Of a DNA stretch of 11,658 nt, positions 1-6,832 are shown one piece after another. The notes below the pieces were generated by a model. It was not told the DNA's origin. It worked only from the letters and a program-made list of their open reading frames with translations, and made no database searches. Both the position numbers and the translations under genes were made by a program. The DNA lies in contig JAUXBO010000041.1 in the NCBI GenBank assembly GCA_030619345.1, positions 1-11,658 of the forward strand, given 5' to 3'. The number at the start of each line of letters is the position of its first letter. The stretch's first letter is position 1. This DNA comes from Candidatus Zixiibacteriota bacterium (GTDB taxonomy: Bacteria > Zixibacteria > MSB-5A5 > GN15 > FEB-12).

Positions 1-4
1 ATGG

Positions 5-184
5 CTACGATCCGACTTGTTTGACTACAAACATGGCCAGGACGATACCAATAACGATAGCCCCGACGCCGATTCCGCCAAACAGGAAGAGCTTATTGCC
101 GCCCTTCTTTTTTTGGGTCTCGCCGGATTCTTTGTCTTCTTTGCCACTGGCATCAATCTTAGTTTTTTCTTCGTCAGCTGCCAT
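5..184 (-). CDS. fliL: FliL-like protein N-terminus, ends at an in-frame stop after the membrane helix
   Basis: FliL is a single-pass inner-membrane protein that sits around the stator units at the flagellar basal body and supports motor torque. The 59 readable codons give a charged, Lys/Glu-rich cytoplasmic segment (residues 1-31) and one hydrophobic helix (about 32-54), the usual start of FliL, followed by VVKQVGS and a TAG stop at 5-7. The family is normally 140-180 residues long with a periplasmic domain after the helix, so this product lacks that domain. The start ATG at 182-184 has a GGGAG ribosome site six bases upstream and lies two bases after the flbD stop. Position downstream of flgE and flbD is where fliL sits in Bacillus. 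Without the missing domain the family call rests on layout and context. It could also be a genuine short membrane protein, or FliL broken by a frameshift or sequence error near the window edge. Confidence 0.5.
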   Translation of the reverse strand: MAADEEKTKIDASGKEDKESGETQKKKGGNKLFLFGGIGVGAIVIGIVLAMFVVKQVGS

Positions 185-186
185 GA

Positions 187-411
187 TCAGCTCCCATTAT
201 GGCTTTGGCCAATGCTCGGCTCATCGAGCCGAACATTGGACCGTCGCTTGAACTCTGCTACTCGTTCGATAATGTCGTCTACATTCTCGCGCACCATAAT
301 CTTCTTACCGGTCGTAAGAGAAACTATCGTTTCGGGAATTGCCTCGACAAATTCAATCAGGTCGGAGTTAATCACCAACTCTGTGTCGTTTAAACGAGTA
401 ACCTTAATCAC
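187..411 (-). CDS. flbD: FlbD/SwrD family flagellar protein
   Basis: A 74-residue protein of the FlbD family (SwrD in Bacillus subtilis, where it raises flagellar motor power and swarming). It begins MIKVTRLNDTELVINSDLIE and continues with an IPETIVSLTTGKK strand and a VRENVDDIIERV helix, the compact beta-beta-helix pattern of the family, with full family length. The start is GTG at 409-411; an AGAGG ribosome site overlaps the flgE stop nine bases upstream, so translation is probably coupled to flgE, whose stop is only six bases away. It lies between flgE and the fliL-like frame as in Bacillus. The biochemical role of the family is not settled. This is not the unrelated Caulobacter sigma-54 activator also called FlbD. 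Confidence 0.9.
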   Translation of the reverse strand: MIKVTRLNDTELVINSDLIEFVEAIPETIVSLTTGKKIMVRENVDDIIERVAEFKRRSNVRLDEPSIGQSHNGS

Positions 412-417
412 TTCTTA

Positions 418-2361
418 TTACCTCTTTATGTTCACCAACTCATCAAGCATGCTATCCGAGGTCGTGATAATCCTGGCGTTAGCCTGGAAACCACGCTGAG
501 CGGTAATCATGCTGGTGAATTCCTGGGCGATATCGACCGAAGACGACTCGAGTGCACCCGAAGTCAGGCTGGCCGAAATCGTCGAACCGGCCACACCTTC
601 AACCGGCTCGCCGGAGTTGGCGGTCGGCTGGAACATCGATCTACCGGCCTTACGCAAACCAGCCTGGTTAGTGAAATCAGCCATGATGATCTGTGCCAAC
701 ACACGGTTGACACCGTTGGTGAAAATGCCGGAAATATTTCCGGCCTGGTCGATTGTTATCTTTTCGAGAATACCGACTCCATAGCCATCCTGTCCGATCA
801 GGGCCGCCGTGTGGGTGCCTGATTTGAAACCGGTGAGACCGTCGAAGGTACCCGAAGTACCCGCATCGATCTCTATCTGCATTAGAGATGCACCGTTTCG
901 CGGATCGACGGTAAGAACCGCTGCTCCGCCGTTGTACTCAAAAGTGTTTAGTGAACCGTCCGTATTGAACTGAACATAACCGGAACCGCCAGCTGTAATC
1001 ACTTCGTCGTCCAGCATCGAAGCCTGCCACTCCCAGCGATTAGTTACAATAGACCTGAAGAACTCAATCGTTGCCGTGTGCTTGCCGCCCTGGGAATCAA
1101 AGACATTCAGGGAGGTTGAGTGTGTGGTCGGAGACGTTTCAATAATCAGTTCGTTACCCGGTGTAGTAAAATTCAGGCCGCCGGCCGCTTCGATGGCTAT
1201 GCCGCCACCGCCAAGCCCGTCCAGTCCAATTACCATACCGGTGTTCTGGTCAAATACCAGTTCCAGCGTAGTCACTACCGGTCCAGCAGCAGCACCTGTT
1301 CCCTGATCCGGGTTAAAAGTATCGGTCGCTACAAATGTGGAAGCTGCTCCACCGGCCGAGGTAAAGGAACTACCCGCAGCAACGCCAAAGGCTCGTTCCA
1401 GAATACTATTGGCCGCCGAAACCGATGACGTGAAATTGAAATCGACCGGAGCACCCGCCTTATCGCGTGCAATCTGTATTTCACCGCCAGCGGTCAACGT
1501 GGCCGTGAGACCGTCAATATTGCTAATGCTGGTCATCAGATCTTCGATAGATGAAGTGGCAGTCAGAGCCGAGATCGGCTGCGGGGTGCCACCATCTACC
1601 GATATCGACAATCCGGAAAAGTCAGTTACACCAAGCGAACCAAGCTGGGTGCTCAGTCCAAGACCGTTGATACTGCCGGTGTATGATGCAGCCTGCGCTT
1701 GACTACCGATGATACTTATCGAATGAGTGCCACCGACACCATCATCTGCATACTGTCCAGATACAGCTGTCACCTGCGACAAACCGGTCTGGACGATTGA
1801 TGCCGATGAAGTGGTTGCCGATGAATCAATGTTTTTGGCTAATGTAATAATTTCGGTGGCTCGCGCCGGATCCTGCTGTCCAAAAGGAAGAGTGATCGGC
1901 TCGACAGTAGCCTGTGAGGGGATAATACCCGAAGAATTGGCTGTCTTGCCCATTACAAATAGACCTGTGGCCGGATCGACCAGATTCGAATTGGAATCAA
2001 AGCCGAATGCTCCCGCTCGAGTGTAGAACTTGTTACCGTTGGTATCGCCAAGGACAAAAAAGCCGCTACCCTGGATTGCCAGGTCAGTAATCCGACCGGT
2101 CGTTTCCAGACCACCCTGCAGGAAGATGTTGTCAATGGTTGCAACCTGCATACCGAGACCAAGCTGGATCGGGTTAGTACCTCCGCTTATCGCAGAAGGC
2201 CGACCGGCGCCCTTGAATGTCTGCACCAACGCTTCCTGAAAATTCACGCGACTGCCTTTGTAACCGATAGTGTTGATGTTCGCGATATTGTTACCAATCA
2301 CGTTCATCTTCACCTGATGGTTTTTCAGTCCGGACACACCGGAAAAAAGTGATGCCATCAT
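418..2361 (-). CDS. flgE: Flagellar hook protein FlgE
   Basis: FlgE polymerises into the hook, the flexible universal joint between rod and filament, after export by the flagellar type III system. The 647 residues show the axial-protein N-terminus (residues 1-50, with GNNIANINTIGYKGSRVNF), the LQGGLETTGRITDLAIQGSGFF segment typical of FlgE/FlgG (about 81-102), a long variable middle, and the C-terminal axial domain (600-647, SGALESSSVDIAQEF then AQRGFQANARII and VNIKR). It is much longer than the about 400-residue Escherichia coli protein. The extra mass lies between roughly 165 and 410 and includes a stretch at 246-310 that resembles the flagellin hook IN motif. I see no cysteine, so a Treponema-type lysinoalanine cross-link is not expected. 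Two ATG codons stand in tandem; the first is ten bases from the GGAGG site. The TAA stop lies six bases before flbD. Confidence 0.97.
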   Translation of the reverse strand: MMASLFSGVSGLKNHQVKMNVIGNNIANINTIGYKGSRVNFQEALVQTFKGAGRPSAISGGTNPIQLGLGMQVATIDNIFLQGGLETTGRITDLAIQGSGFFVLGDTNGNKFYTRAGAFGFDSNSNLVDPATGLFVMGKTANSSGIIPSQATVEPITLPFGQQDPARATEIITLAKNIDSSATTSSASIVQTGLSQVTAVSGQYADDGVGGTHSISIIGSQAQAASYTGSINGLGLSTQLGSLGVTDFSGLSISVDGGTPQPISALTATSSIEDLMTSISNIDGLTATLTAGGEIQIARDKAGAPVDFNFTSSVSAANSILERAFGVAAGSSFTSAGGAASTFVATDTFNPDQGTGAAAGPVVTTLELVFDQNTGMVIGLDGLGGGGIAIEAAGGLNFTTPGNELIIETSPTTHSTSLNVFDSQGGKHTATIEFFRSIVTNRWEWQASMLDDEVITAGGSGYVQFNTDGSLNTFEYNGGAAVLTVDPRNGASLMQIEIDAGTSGTFDGLTGFKSGTHTAALIGQDGYGVGILEKITIDQAGNISGIFTNGVNRVLAQIIMADFTNQAGLRKAGRSMFQPTANSGEPVEGVAGSTISASLTSGALESSSVDIAQEFTSMITAQRGFQANARIITTSDSMLDELVNIKR

Positions 2362-2363
2362 AA

Positions 2364-2409
2364 TCTGTTTTCCTCCGTCTTAAAACAGAGTCTCCCCATC
2401 AAGATGGGG
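2364..2409 (-). promoter_or_regulatory. flgE leader: two hairpins, the second with the ribosome site in its loop
   Basis: In the 102-base gap before flgE, the transcript would form a 7-pair hairpin CCCCATC-TT-GATGGGG (2394-2409). Four bases later comes an 8-pair hairpin TCTGTTTT/AAAACAGA (2382-2389 with 2364-2371). Its ten-base loop (2372-2381) contains the GGAGG ribosome site, and the stem ends two bases before the flgE ATG. Both stems are perfect. This is the only sizeable gap in an otherwise tight operon, so the fold may tune flgE translation or mark an mRNA processing end. The function is inferred. Neither stem is followed by a T-run, so I do not call a terminator. Confidence 0.5.
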
Positions 2410-2463
2410 TCCAACTCTAATCGTTTGTTAATAGTTATATGTTTCATTGTTCCTTCATTGCTT

Positions 2464-2862
2464 CTAAAGAATGACCGCCGAGTCGATGTGAGTGACAACA
2501 CCCTCGCGGAGATTATCACGATCAAAGACCGTCACTACCGTGCGATTATTGACCGCCACAATCATGGCCGCCTCGTCAGTTAGGATTAAAGTCTCTTTTG
2601 ATCCCTTGGCTTCGGCTTTATCAATTGCATCCGCTATCTGTGCCAATCGCTCTTCAGACAATTCGATTCCCCTGGAGAACAACCGTTCCCGGGCGTGCTT
2701 TGAGAAATTGACCTGTCTGTCTCCGGCCAACTCAGCTGAAAACATGTCGCGAAAAGAACCATCCTTGATTCGCTCGCTGGTTCCCGGCTTACGGTTGGCA
2801 ATCTCCAGCAGATTGGTTGGACGCTGGTAGTTGCTGATTTTAACTGGCTGTACTTGACTCAT
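2464..2862 (-). CDS. Flagellar operon protein, TIGR02530 type (between flgD and flgE)
   Basis: A 132-residue soluble protein of the small family found between flgD and flgE in Bacillus- and Clostridium-type flagellar operons. The family signature is clear: VNFSKHARERLFSRGIELSE (about 51-70), an AIDKAEAKGSKETLIL helix and strand, an AMIVAVNNRTVVTVFDRD strand pair, and the ending THIDSAVIL. The first 48 residues are variable. The biochemical role is unknown; a hook-assembly or export accessory function is inferred from context. I use the ATG at 2860-2862, nine bases after an AAGGA site; the frame also offers a GTG two codons upstream, but that would be only about three bases from the site. It lies 30 bases after flgD and 102 bases before flgE. 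Confidence 0.88.
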   Translation of the reverse strand: MSQVQPVKISNYQRPTNLLEIANRKPGTSERIKDGSFRDMFSAELAGDRQVNFSKHARERLFSRGIELSEERLAQIADAIDKAEAKGSKETLILTDEAAMIVAVNNRTVVTVFDRDNLREGVVTHIDSAVIL

Positions 2863-2892
2863 TTTCACTATTCCTTGTGCTGAGTTCTTCCG

Positions 2893-3570
2893 TTATTCTT
2901 CGCTCTCGCCTATGGCTGTGACATCTCCCAACGGTATTTCCGTCCCGCTCACTACCAGGTAGGCGGCTCCTGCGCGATACCTTATCTCTTCGACCTTACC
3001 GGTCAGCGAAAGACTGGGCGTGAAACTATCACCAGCGGCATCTACGGCCGTAACTTCGACAGAATACGATCCTTCGGAAACCCGATTACCAAAATTGTCT
3101 TTGCCATCCCATTTGAATCCGTTTATTCCGGCTTCAACATTGGATTCAGTAATCGTGTTGATGATATTTCCGAGGTCGTCCTTGATCGTAATAGTAATCT
3201 TGCTGGCAAAGTCATCCGTCTGATAGGATATCTGCGGCTCGGTTTCACCATCGAAATAGAGGCCACTATACGAAGCGGTCACACTCTTGCCGATCAATCC
3301 GGCCGCCATAGTGTTGTTGATTGACTGCATTTGAAGGAAATCCCACTCATTGGAAGTGGCAATGCCTTCAGCAATGTTATTCATCTGTTCCAGTGATGAA
3401 AACTGAGCCAGTTGGGCAACAAAGTCTTCATCCGCCATCGGATCAAGCGGGTCCTGGTACTGGAGTTTTGTAACCAATAATTGCAGAAACTCATCTTTCC
3501 CCAGACTCTGCATACTGCCGGTGGCTTTGGGGTTGCCGTTGGCATCGGTTGCAACCGGTGAAATAAACAT
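2893..3570 (-). CDS. flgD: Flagellar hook cap / assembly protein FlgD
   Basis: FlgD forms the temporary cap at the hook tip and guides FlgE subunits into place; it is itself exported and later discarded. The 225 residues are of normal length. The conserved N-terminal block is plain (LGKDEFLQLLVTKLQYQDPL, then PMADEDFVAQLAQFSSLEQM, about residues 23-63), followed by the FlgD Tudor-like and Ig-like region with its hallmark GFKWDGKDNFGNRVSEGSYS (about 149-168) and a C-terminal strand ending in GDVTAIGE. A consensus AGGAGGT ribosome site overlaps the fliK TAG stop, ten bases ahead of the ATG at 3568-3570, indicating tight translational coupling with fliK. Its partners fliK and flgE flank it in the same operon. 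Confidence 0.96.
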   Translation of the reverse strand: MFISPVATDANGNPKATGSMQSLGKDEFLQLLVTKLQYQDPLDPMADEDFVAQLAQFSSLEQMNNIAEGIATSNEWDFLQMQSINNTMAAGLIGKSVTASYSGLYFDGETEPQISYQTDDFASKITITIKDDLGNIINTITESNVEAGINGFKWDGKDNFGNRVSEGSYSVEVTAVDAAGDSFTPSLSLTGKVEEIRYRAGAAYLVVSGTEIPLGDVTAIGESEE

Positions 3571-3584
3571 CTTATCATTACCTC

Positions 3585-5240
3585 CTATGCGACAAGGTCG
3601 ACACCCGATGACGACACATACGATTCCCTCGTGGGAGCGTAGTTCATCTCTGGGATCAATTCCTGTGTCGCTTCTAAGCTACTGTTTTCATTCGGTCTCT
3701 TTGTAACCTGACTGCGCCAGGCATGCGAGTGACGGAAAAACTGGTTCCCGGCGTCGCGATTACCAACTGAGACTTCAATCGATTCTACTTTCACATCAAC
3801 ACGTGAAAGCTGGTCTGTTAATTGATCAATTGATTTTTCCACCAGCGCTTTGGCCTGAACACTTTCTACGATAACTCGTGCCCGGAGACCGTCACCACGA
3901 AGAACCAGATTGAGGCGGGCATGTCCCAGGTGTTCCGGTTCGATATTGATGGTGACCGAGTTTCCTCCCGGTCGGAGCGCGGTACGAATGTCATCGGGCA
4001 ACGTGAAGCGCGCGACTTTTGGCTGCGGAGCAACTGGCACGTCTCGGTTCAAGTTCATTTTGTCATTGTGAATCGCCGCCATCTCCGCGAATTCGCCATC
4101 CGCTGACATTGCTGTGGCCGTAGGTTGGGCGTTGCCTTTAGCTGCATTCGCGAAATTGCGCGGCAGTTCAGTAAAACCGAATTCTTCCATCGGTGTCATT
4201 CCAACCGATGGTTTGGCTATGATTGGTTCGGCCACCGGTCGCACGATTTCAATATCACCCGTCTGCCTGCCAAGCACTATTGGTTCAGCAATCACTGTCG
4301 GTTTACCGGTGACTACCGGTTTACCGGATACACTCTCTGTAGGACGTGAAACCTGTAAGGAGGCTCGGTCTAATTTTTTCTTAATCAAGAATGCATGACC
4401 TGACTGTTCCCCGACCAGTGTGATCTGGACCGGTTCGTTGCTTCCACTATTAGTCACCGATTTGCCGTCAGCTATCTGCTTCATTTGCTCCGGTGTCGTA
4501 GAAATCTCTAATCTCTTTAGATTTAGATTTTGCAGCAGATCATCGATTTCGCTGCTCGCCCCCGGCATCAGCCGCGCGTTCACATCTACTCGCACAGTCT
4601 CCGAGTTGGTCCGTTTCAATATGTCCGCAGGAAAGATCAACTTAATGGGTTCTGTTTCGTTTGGATTTTTGAGCGTCAGTTCAATTTTGTCTGAAGACAC
4701 TTCCTGACGAATAATCTCGTACTCACCGGATTTGATCTCAACCGGTTTGTGCGTCAGCAGATCTTTCACAGCCGGGTTAAACTCAAAGTCAGCCTGCGGA
4801 AGCAATTTCTGAAGCTCGGTATTGAATCTTAGGACATTGCTGTCAGCTTTGGAATCAACCACTTCAACATCAGCGAGTGATTCAATCTGTACGCCAGCAT
4901 TTTCACTTAACGGCTGCGATACAAAGTCCAGCAGGGTCTTTGCTGCCGGTTGTGAATTCTCATTTGTGGGATTGCTCGGGATGAATCCTGGTCTATCTGA
5001 TTTATTCTCAGCAGTTCCATCGGCAATAATCGCCGATACGACATCAGCAACCGTTGTCTCAGTAGGTGCAAACGGTATGACAGGTGAGTCCTGACCCGGA
5101 TTCAACAGATCACCCAGGATGGCGCCAAATAAGATCGGAGCGCCACTGCTTTCAGCGCCGGTCGGCAACTGGGGCAATTGCTCAATCGGCGCAATATTGC
5201 CAAGCAGCATGTCGAATATTTGGGTAGGAACTCCGTTCAT
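3585..5240 (-). CDS. fliK: Flagellar hook-length control protein FliK
   Basis: FliK is an exported molecular ruler that measures hook length and switches the export gate protein FlhB from hook to filament substrates. The 551 residues have the usual poorly conserved, low-complexity N-terminal and middle regions and a recognisable C-terminal Flg_hook domain (about 410-494), seen as LPDDIRTALRPGGNSVTINI, EPEHLGHARLNLVLRGDGLR, and ALVEKSIDQLTDQLSRVDVK. A Pro/Val-rich stretch around residues 300-345 (KPVVTGKP, AEPIV, RPVAEPIIAKPSV) resembles an extended spacer, fitting a ruler role. The ATG at 5238-5240 lies two bases after the motE-like stop with only a weak GAGA-type ribosome site, so it probably depends on coupling. 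Position between the YlxF/MotE-like gene and flgD is conserved in Bacillus. Confidence 0.93.
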   Translation of the reverse strand: MNGVPTQIFDMLLGNIAPIEQLPQLPTGAESSGAPILFGAILGDLLNPGQDSPVIPFAPTETTVADVVSAIIADGTAENKSDRPGFIPSNPTNENSQPAAKTLLDFVSQPLSENAGVQIESLADVEVVDSKADSNVLRFNTELQKLLPQADFEFNPAVKDLLTHKPVEIKSGEYEIIRQEVSSDKIELTLKNPNETEPIKLIFPADILKRTNSETVRVDVNARLMPGASSEIDDLLQNLNLKRLEISTTPEQMKQIADGKSVTNSGSNEPVQITLVGEQSGHAFLIKKKLDRASLQVSRPTESVSGKPVVTGKPTVIAEPIVLGRQTGDIEIVRPVAEPIIAKPSVGMTPMEEFGFTELPRNFANAAKGNAQPTATAMSADGEFAEMAAIHNDKMNLNRDVPVAPQPKVARFTLPDDIRTALRPGGNSVTINIEPEHLGHARLNLVLRGDGLRARVIVESVQAKALVEKSIDQLTDQLSRVDVKVESIEVSVGNRDAGNQFFRHSHAWRSQVTKRPNENSSLEATQELIPEMNYAPTRESYVSSSGVDLVA

Positions 5241-5242
5241 CT

Positions 5243-6022
5243 CTATTTCTCTGCTATCGTTATCATCTGTTTGGAAAGCCGTGCCCCACGTTTGGCCGGG
5301 AATAAGGCCAGAACCTGGGAGGCGTTTTTGGTTTTCATGCGCGGCAGAATTGAAACCACCGTCCCATCGTCGAGATTAGCCATCAGTTTTGCAACCGAAC
5401 GAGGATCCATGCCATCATAGAGTTTGGCCAGACTTGCGACTCTCGCCGATTCGGCCTGTTCAATCACGACCACTTTTCGTGAGACTTCGCGATTGAGCTT
5501 ATCTAACTGACGATTTCTTGTTTCCAGTTCCTGTTCCCATTTATCCAGCCGGTTTTGCTCTTTCTCAAACCAGACGACCTTTTTGACCGAGTCTTTTCTG
5601 TTTGCTTCAACATCACCTTCGATCAATTCATCGTCGCTCGGCTCGTAATCAAGCATAGCCAAATTTTCCATTATTGCCTCAATCACCGATGGGTCTTCAT
5701 TATCAAAGAGTCCCTCCGGTAGATCATCTTCAGTAATTTCTGAATGTTCTTCTTCGGAGTGATTCGACTTGTCAGTGCTATCTAAAACCACCGGTTCGGA
5801 ATCAGAAGAAGTCGACTCAGTCGATTCGGTAACCGACGCATCGGCGGCTGATTCATTTGCGACCGGTTCACTTGAGTCGCCCATAAGAAAGATCGTCCCA
5901 AATGCGGCCACACCGATCAATGCAATCGTGATCACGGCCAACATGAGCATCTTCATCAGTCCGCCCTTTTTCTCAGGCGACTTTTCTTCTGTCTCATTCT
6001 TCTTTTTTGCGTCGTCACTCAC
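5243..6022 (-). CDS. MotE/YlxF-like flagellar membrane protein with MgtE-N-like domain
   Basis: A 259-residue inner-membrane protein of the MotE/YlxF type, found just upstream of fliK in many flagellar operons; MotE has been described as a chaperone for a motor protein (MotC) in rhizobia. In order: a Lys/Glu-rich cytoplasmic start, one membrane helix (about 22-47), an acidic Ser/Thr/Glu linker (50-115), a charged coiled coil (about 150-197, EKEQNRLDKWEQELETRNRQ), and an MgtE intracellular-N-like domain (198-259, LYDGMDPRSVAKLMANL, VVSILPRMK, ALFPAKRGARLS). I choose GTG at 6020-6022: it has GGAG eight bases upstream and lies about 32 bases below a sigma-54 promoter. The frame stays open to an ATG at 6112, but that codon would be upstream of the promoter and has no ribosome site. 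It leads the operon; the fliJ gene usually preceding it is absent. Confidence 0.85.
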   Translation of the reverse strand: MSDDAKKKNETEEKSPEKKGGLMKMLMLAVITIALIGVAAFGTIFLMGDSSEPVANESAADASVTESTESTSSDSEPVVLDSTDKSNHSEEEHSEITEDDLPEGLFDNEDPSVIEAIMENLAMLDYEPSDDELIEGDVEANRKDSVKKVVWFEKEQNRLDKWEQELETRNRQLDKLNREVSRKVVVIEQAESARVASLAKLYDGMDPRSVAKLMANLDDGTVVSILPRMKTKNASQVLALFPAKRGARLSKQMITIAEK

Positions 6023-6064
6023 TACAATTTCTCCACGGAATGATATTTCTCCACTGCCTTGCAA

Positions 6065-6080
6065 AGCAGTAACCGTGCCG
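6065..6080 (-). promoter_or_regulatory. Candidate sigma-54 (-24/-12) promoter of the hook operon
   Basis: The minus strand reads CGGCACGGTTACTGCT, which keeps the invariant GG (6078-6079) and GC (6066-6067) exactly ten bases apart and matches the consensus TGGCACG-N4-TTGCW at all but two positions. Transcription would begin near 6054, about 32 bases before the GTG start of the MotE-like gene. Hook and basal-body genes are sigma-54 dependent in many bacteria. The activator and its sites are not visible here. Confidence 0.6.
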
Positions 6081-6171
6081 ACAATGGCATCGGCGACATA
6101 AGCTATTCTCATATAACGTCTTATCGCGTCGCAGTTGCTATTAGCCCACGCCTTGGCAGAGCCTTAGAAAG

Positions 6172-6198
6172 AAAAAATTTCCCAATGCGACGGGAAAT
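6172..6198 (-). terminator. Candidate rho-independent terminator upstream of the hook operon
   Basis: On the minus strand ATTTCCC and GGGAAAT (6192-6198 with 6177-6183) form a perfect 7-pair stem with an eight-base loop, followed directly by a T-rich run (complement of the A-run at 6172-6177, then CTTTC). It would stop minus-strand transcripts coming through rimJ before they reach the sigma-54 promoter. The stem has only three G-C pairs, so strength is modest. Confidence 0.4.
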
Positions 6199-6270
6199 AG
6201 AGTTACAATTTTCTGTTTGGATCACAGATACCGGGCTACTTTATTGGAATTGAAACGGAGAACACGAGCA

Positions 6271-6828
6271 ATGGTAAGACTTGATTCTGAGCGACTTATA
6301 ATAAGACAGGCTGATTGGGATGATATTCCGGCGATTGTCGATTACTTGAAACTGAATAAAGCGTATCACCCTCCGTTCGAGCCGATCAGAGATGCGGACT
6401 ACTATACCGACGACTTCTGGCAGAAGAAACTCTCAAGGCAAGAGCGAGAGCTACTAAAAGCGACTAATGTCGAACTGTTTCTTTTCAGGAAGCTAAATCC
6501 CAACCGAGTTATCGGGAAAATTGGATTCAGTGAAATCGTCCGGGGAGCTTTCCAGGCCTGCTATCTTGGATTTGCGATTGATCAGGCGGAACAGAAAAAC
6601 GGTTACATTACCGAAGCACTCCAGCCATCTCTGCTTTTCGCCTTCACGCAACTGAAACTGCATCGCATCATGGCAAATTACATGCCCCAGAACATCGCCA
6701 GCGCCAGAGTACTGGAGAAACTCGACTTCACCATTGAAGGAACTGCTAAAAACTACCTGAAAATAGCTGATAAATGGGAAGATCATGTCCTTACCAGCTT
6801 GACCAATCCAGAAACTGACCGGGTTTAG
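6271..6828 (+). CDS. rimJ: RimJ-like GNAT N-acetyltransferase
   Basis: A 185-residue GNAT-fold acetyltransferase very like RimJ, which acetylates the N-terminal alanine of ribosomal protein S5 from acetyl-CoA. Shared RimJ blocks are IVRGAFQACYLGFAI (about 107-121), HRIMANYMPQN (149-159) and the C-terminal KNYLKIADKWEDHVLTSL, where the Escherichia coli protein has HRIMANYMPHN and a matching ending. Length fits the family. In the acetyl-CoA pyrophosphate loop E. coli has QGKG while this protein has QKNG, so one conserved glycine is lost. I use the ATG at 6271, with GGAG ten bases upstream; a TTG at 6217 in the same frame would add 18 poorly conserved residues. It is divergent from the hook operon, converges on the next gene with four bases between stops, and probably has no tie to motility. 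The substrate could be another N-terminus. Confidence 0.88.
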   Translation: MVRLDSERLIIRQADWDDIPAIVDYLKLNKAYHPPFEPIRDADYYTDDFWQKKLSRQERELLKATNVELFLFRKLNPNRVIGKIGFSEIVRGAFQACYLGFAIDQAEQKNGYITEALQPSLLFAFTQLKLHRIMANYMPQNIASARVLEKLDFTIEGTAKNYLKIADKWEDHVLTSLTNPETDRV

Positions 6829-6832
6829 TAGA

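Noticed and set aside
1337..1702. A 121-residue plus-strand open frame inside flgE.
   Set aside because: Antisense shadow of the Gly/Ala/Thr-rich middle of FlgE; no ribosome site or recognisable domain.
2395..2412. A TTGGAC...TTGAT stretch before flgE as a second sigma-54 promoter.
   Set aside because: The -12 GC is missing and the -24 half departs from consensus; the bases are better explained by the perfect hairpin.
5769..6101. A 110-residue plus-strand open frame antisense to the MotE-like gene.
   Set aside because: Its Ser/Thr/Val-rich product mirrors the acidic linker of the real gene, and it lacks family features.
6023..6112. The longer start for the MotE-like gene at the ATG of 6112.
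   Set aside because: It lacks a ribosome site, lies upstream of the sigma-54 promoter, and the added residues do not resemble the family.
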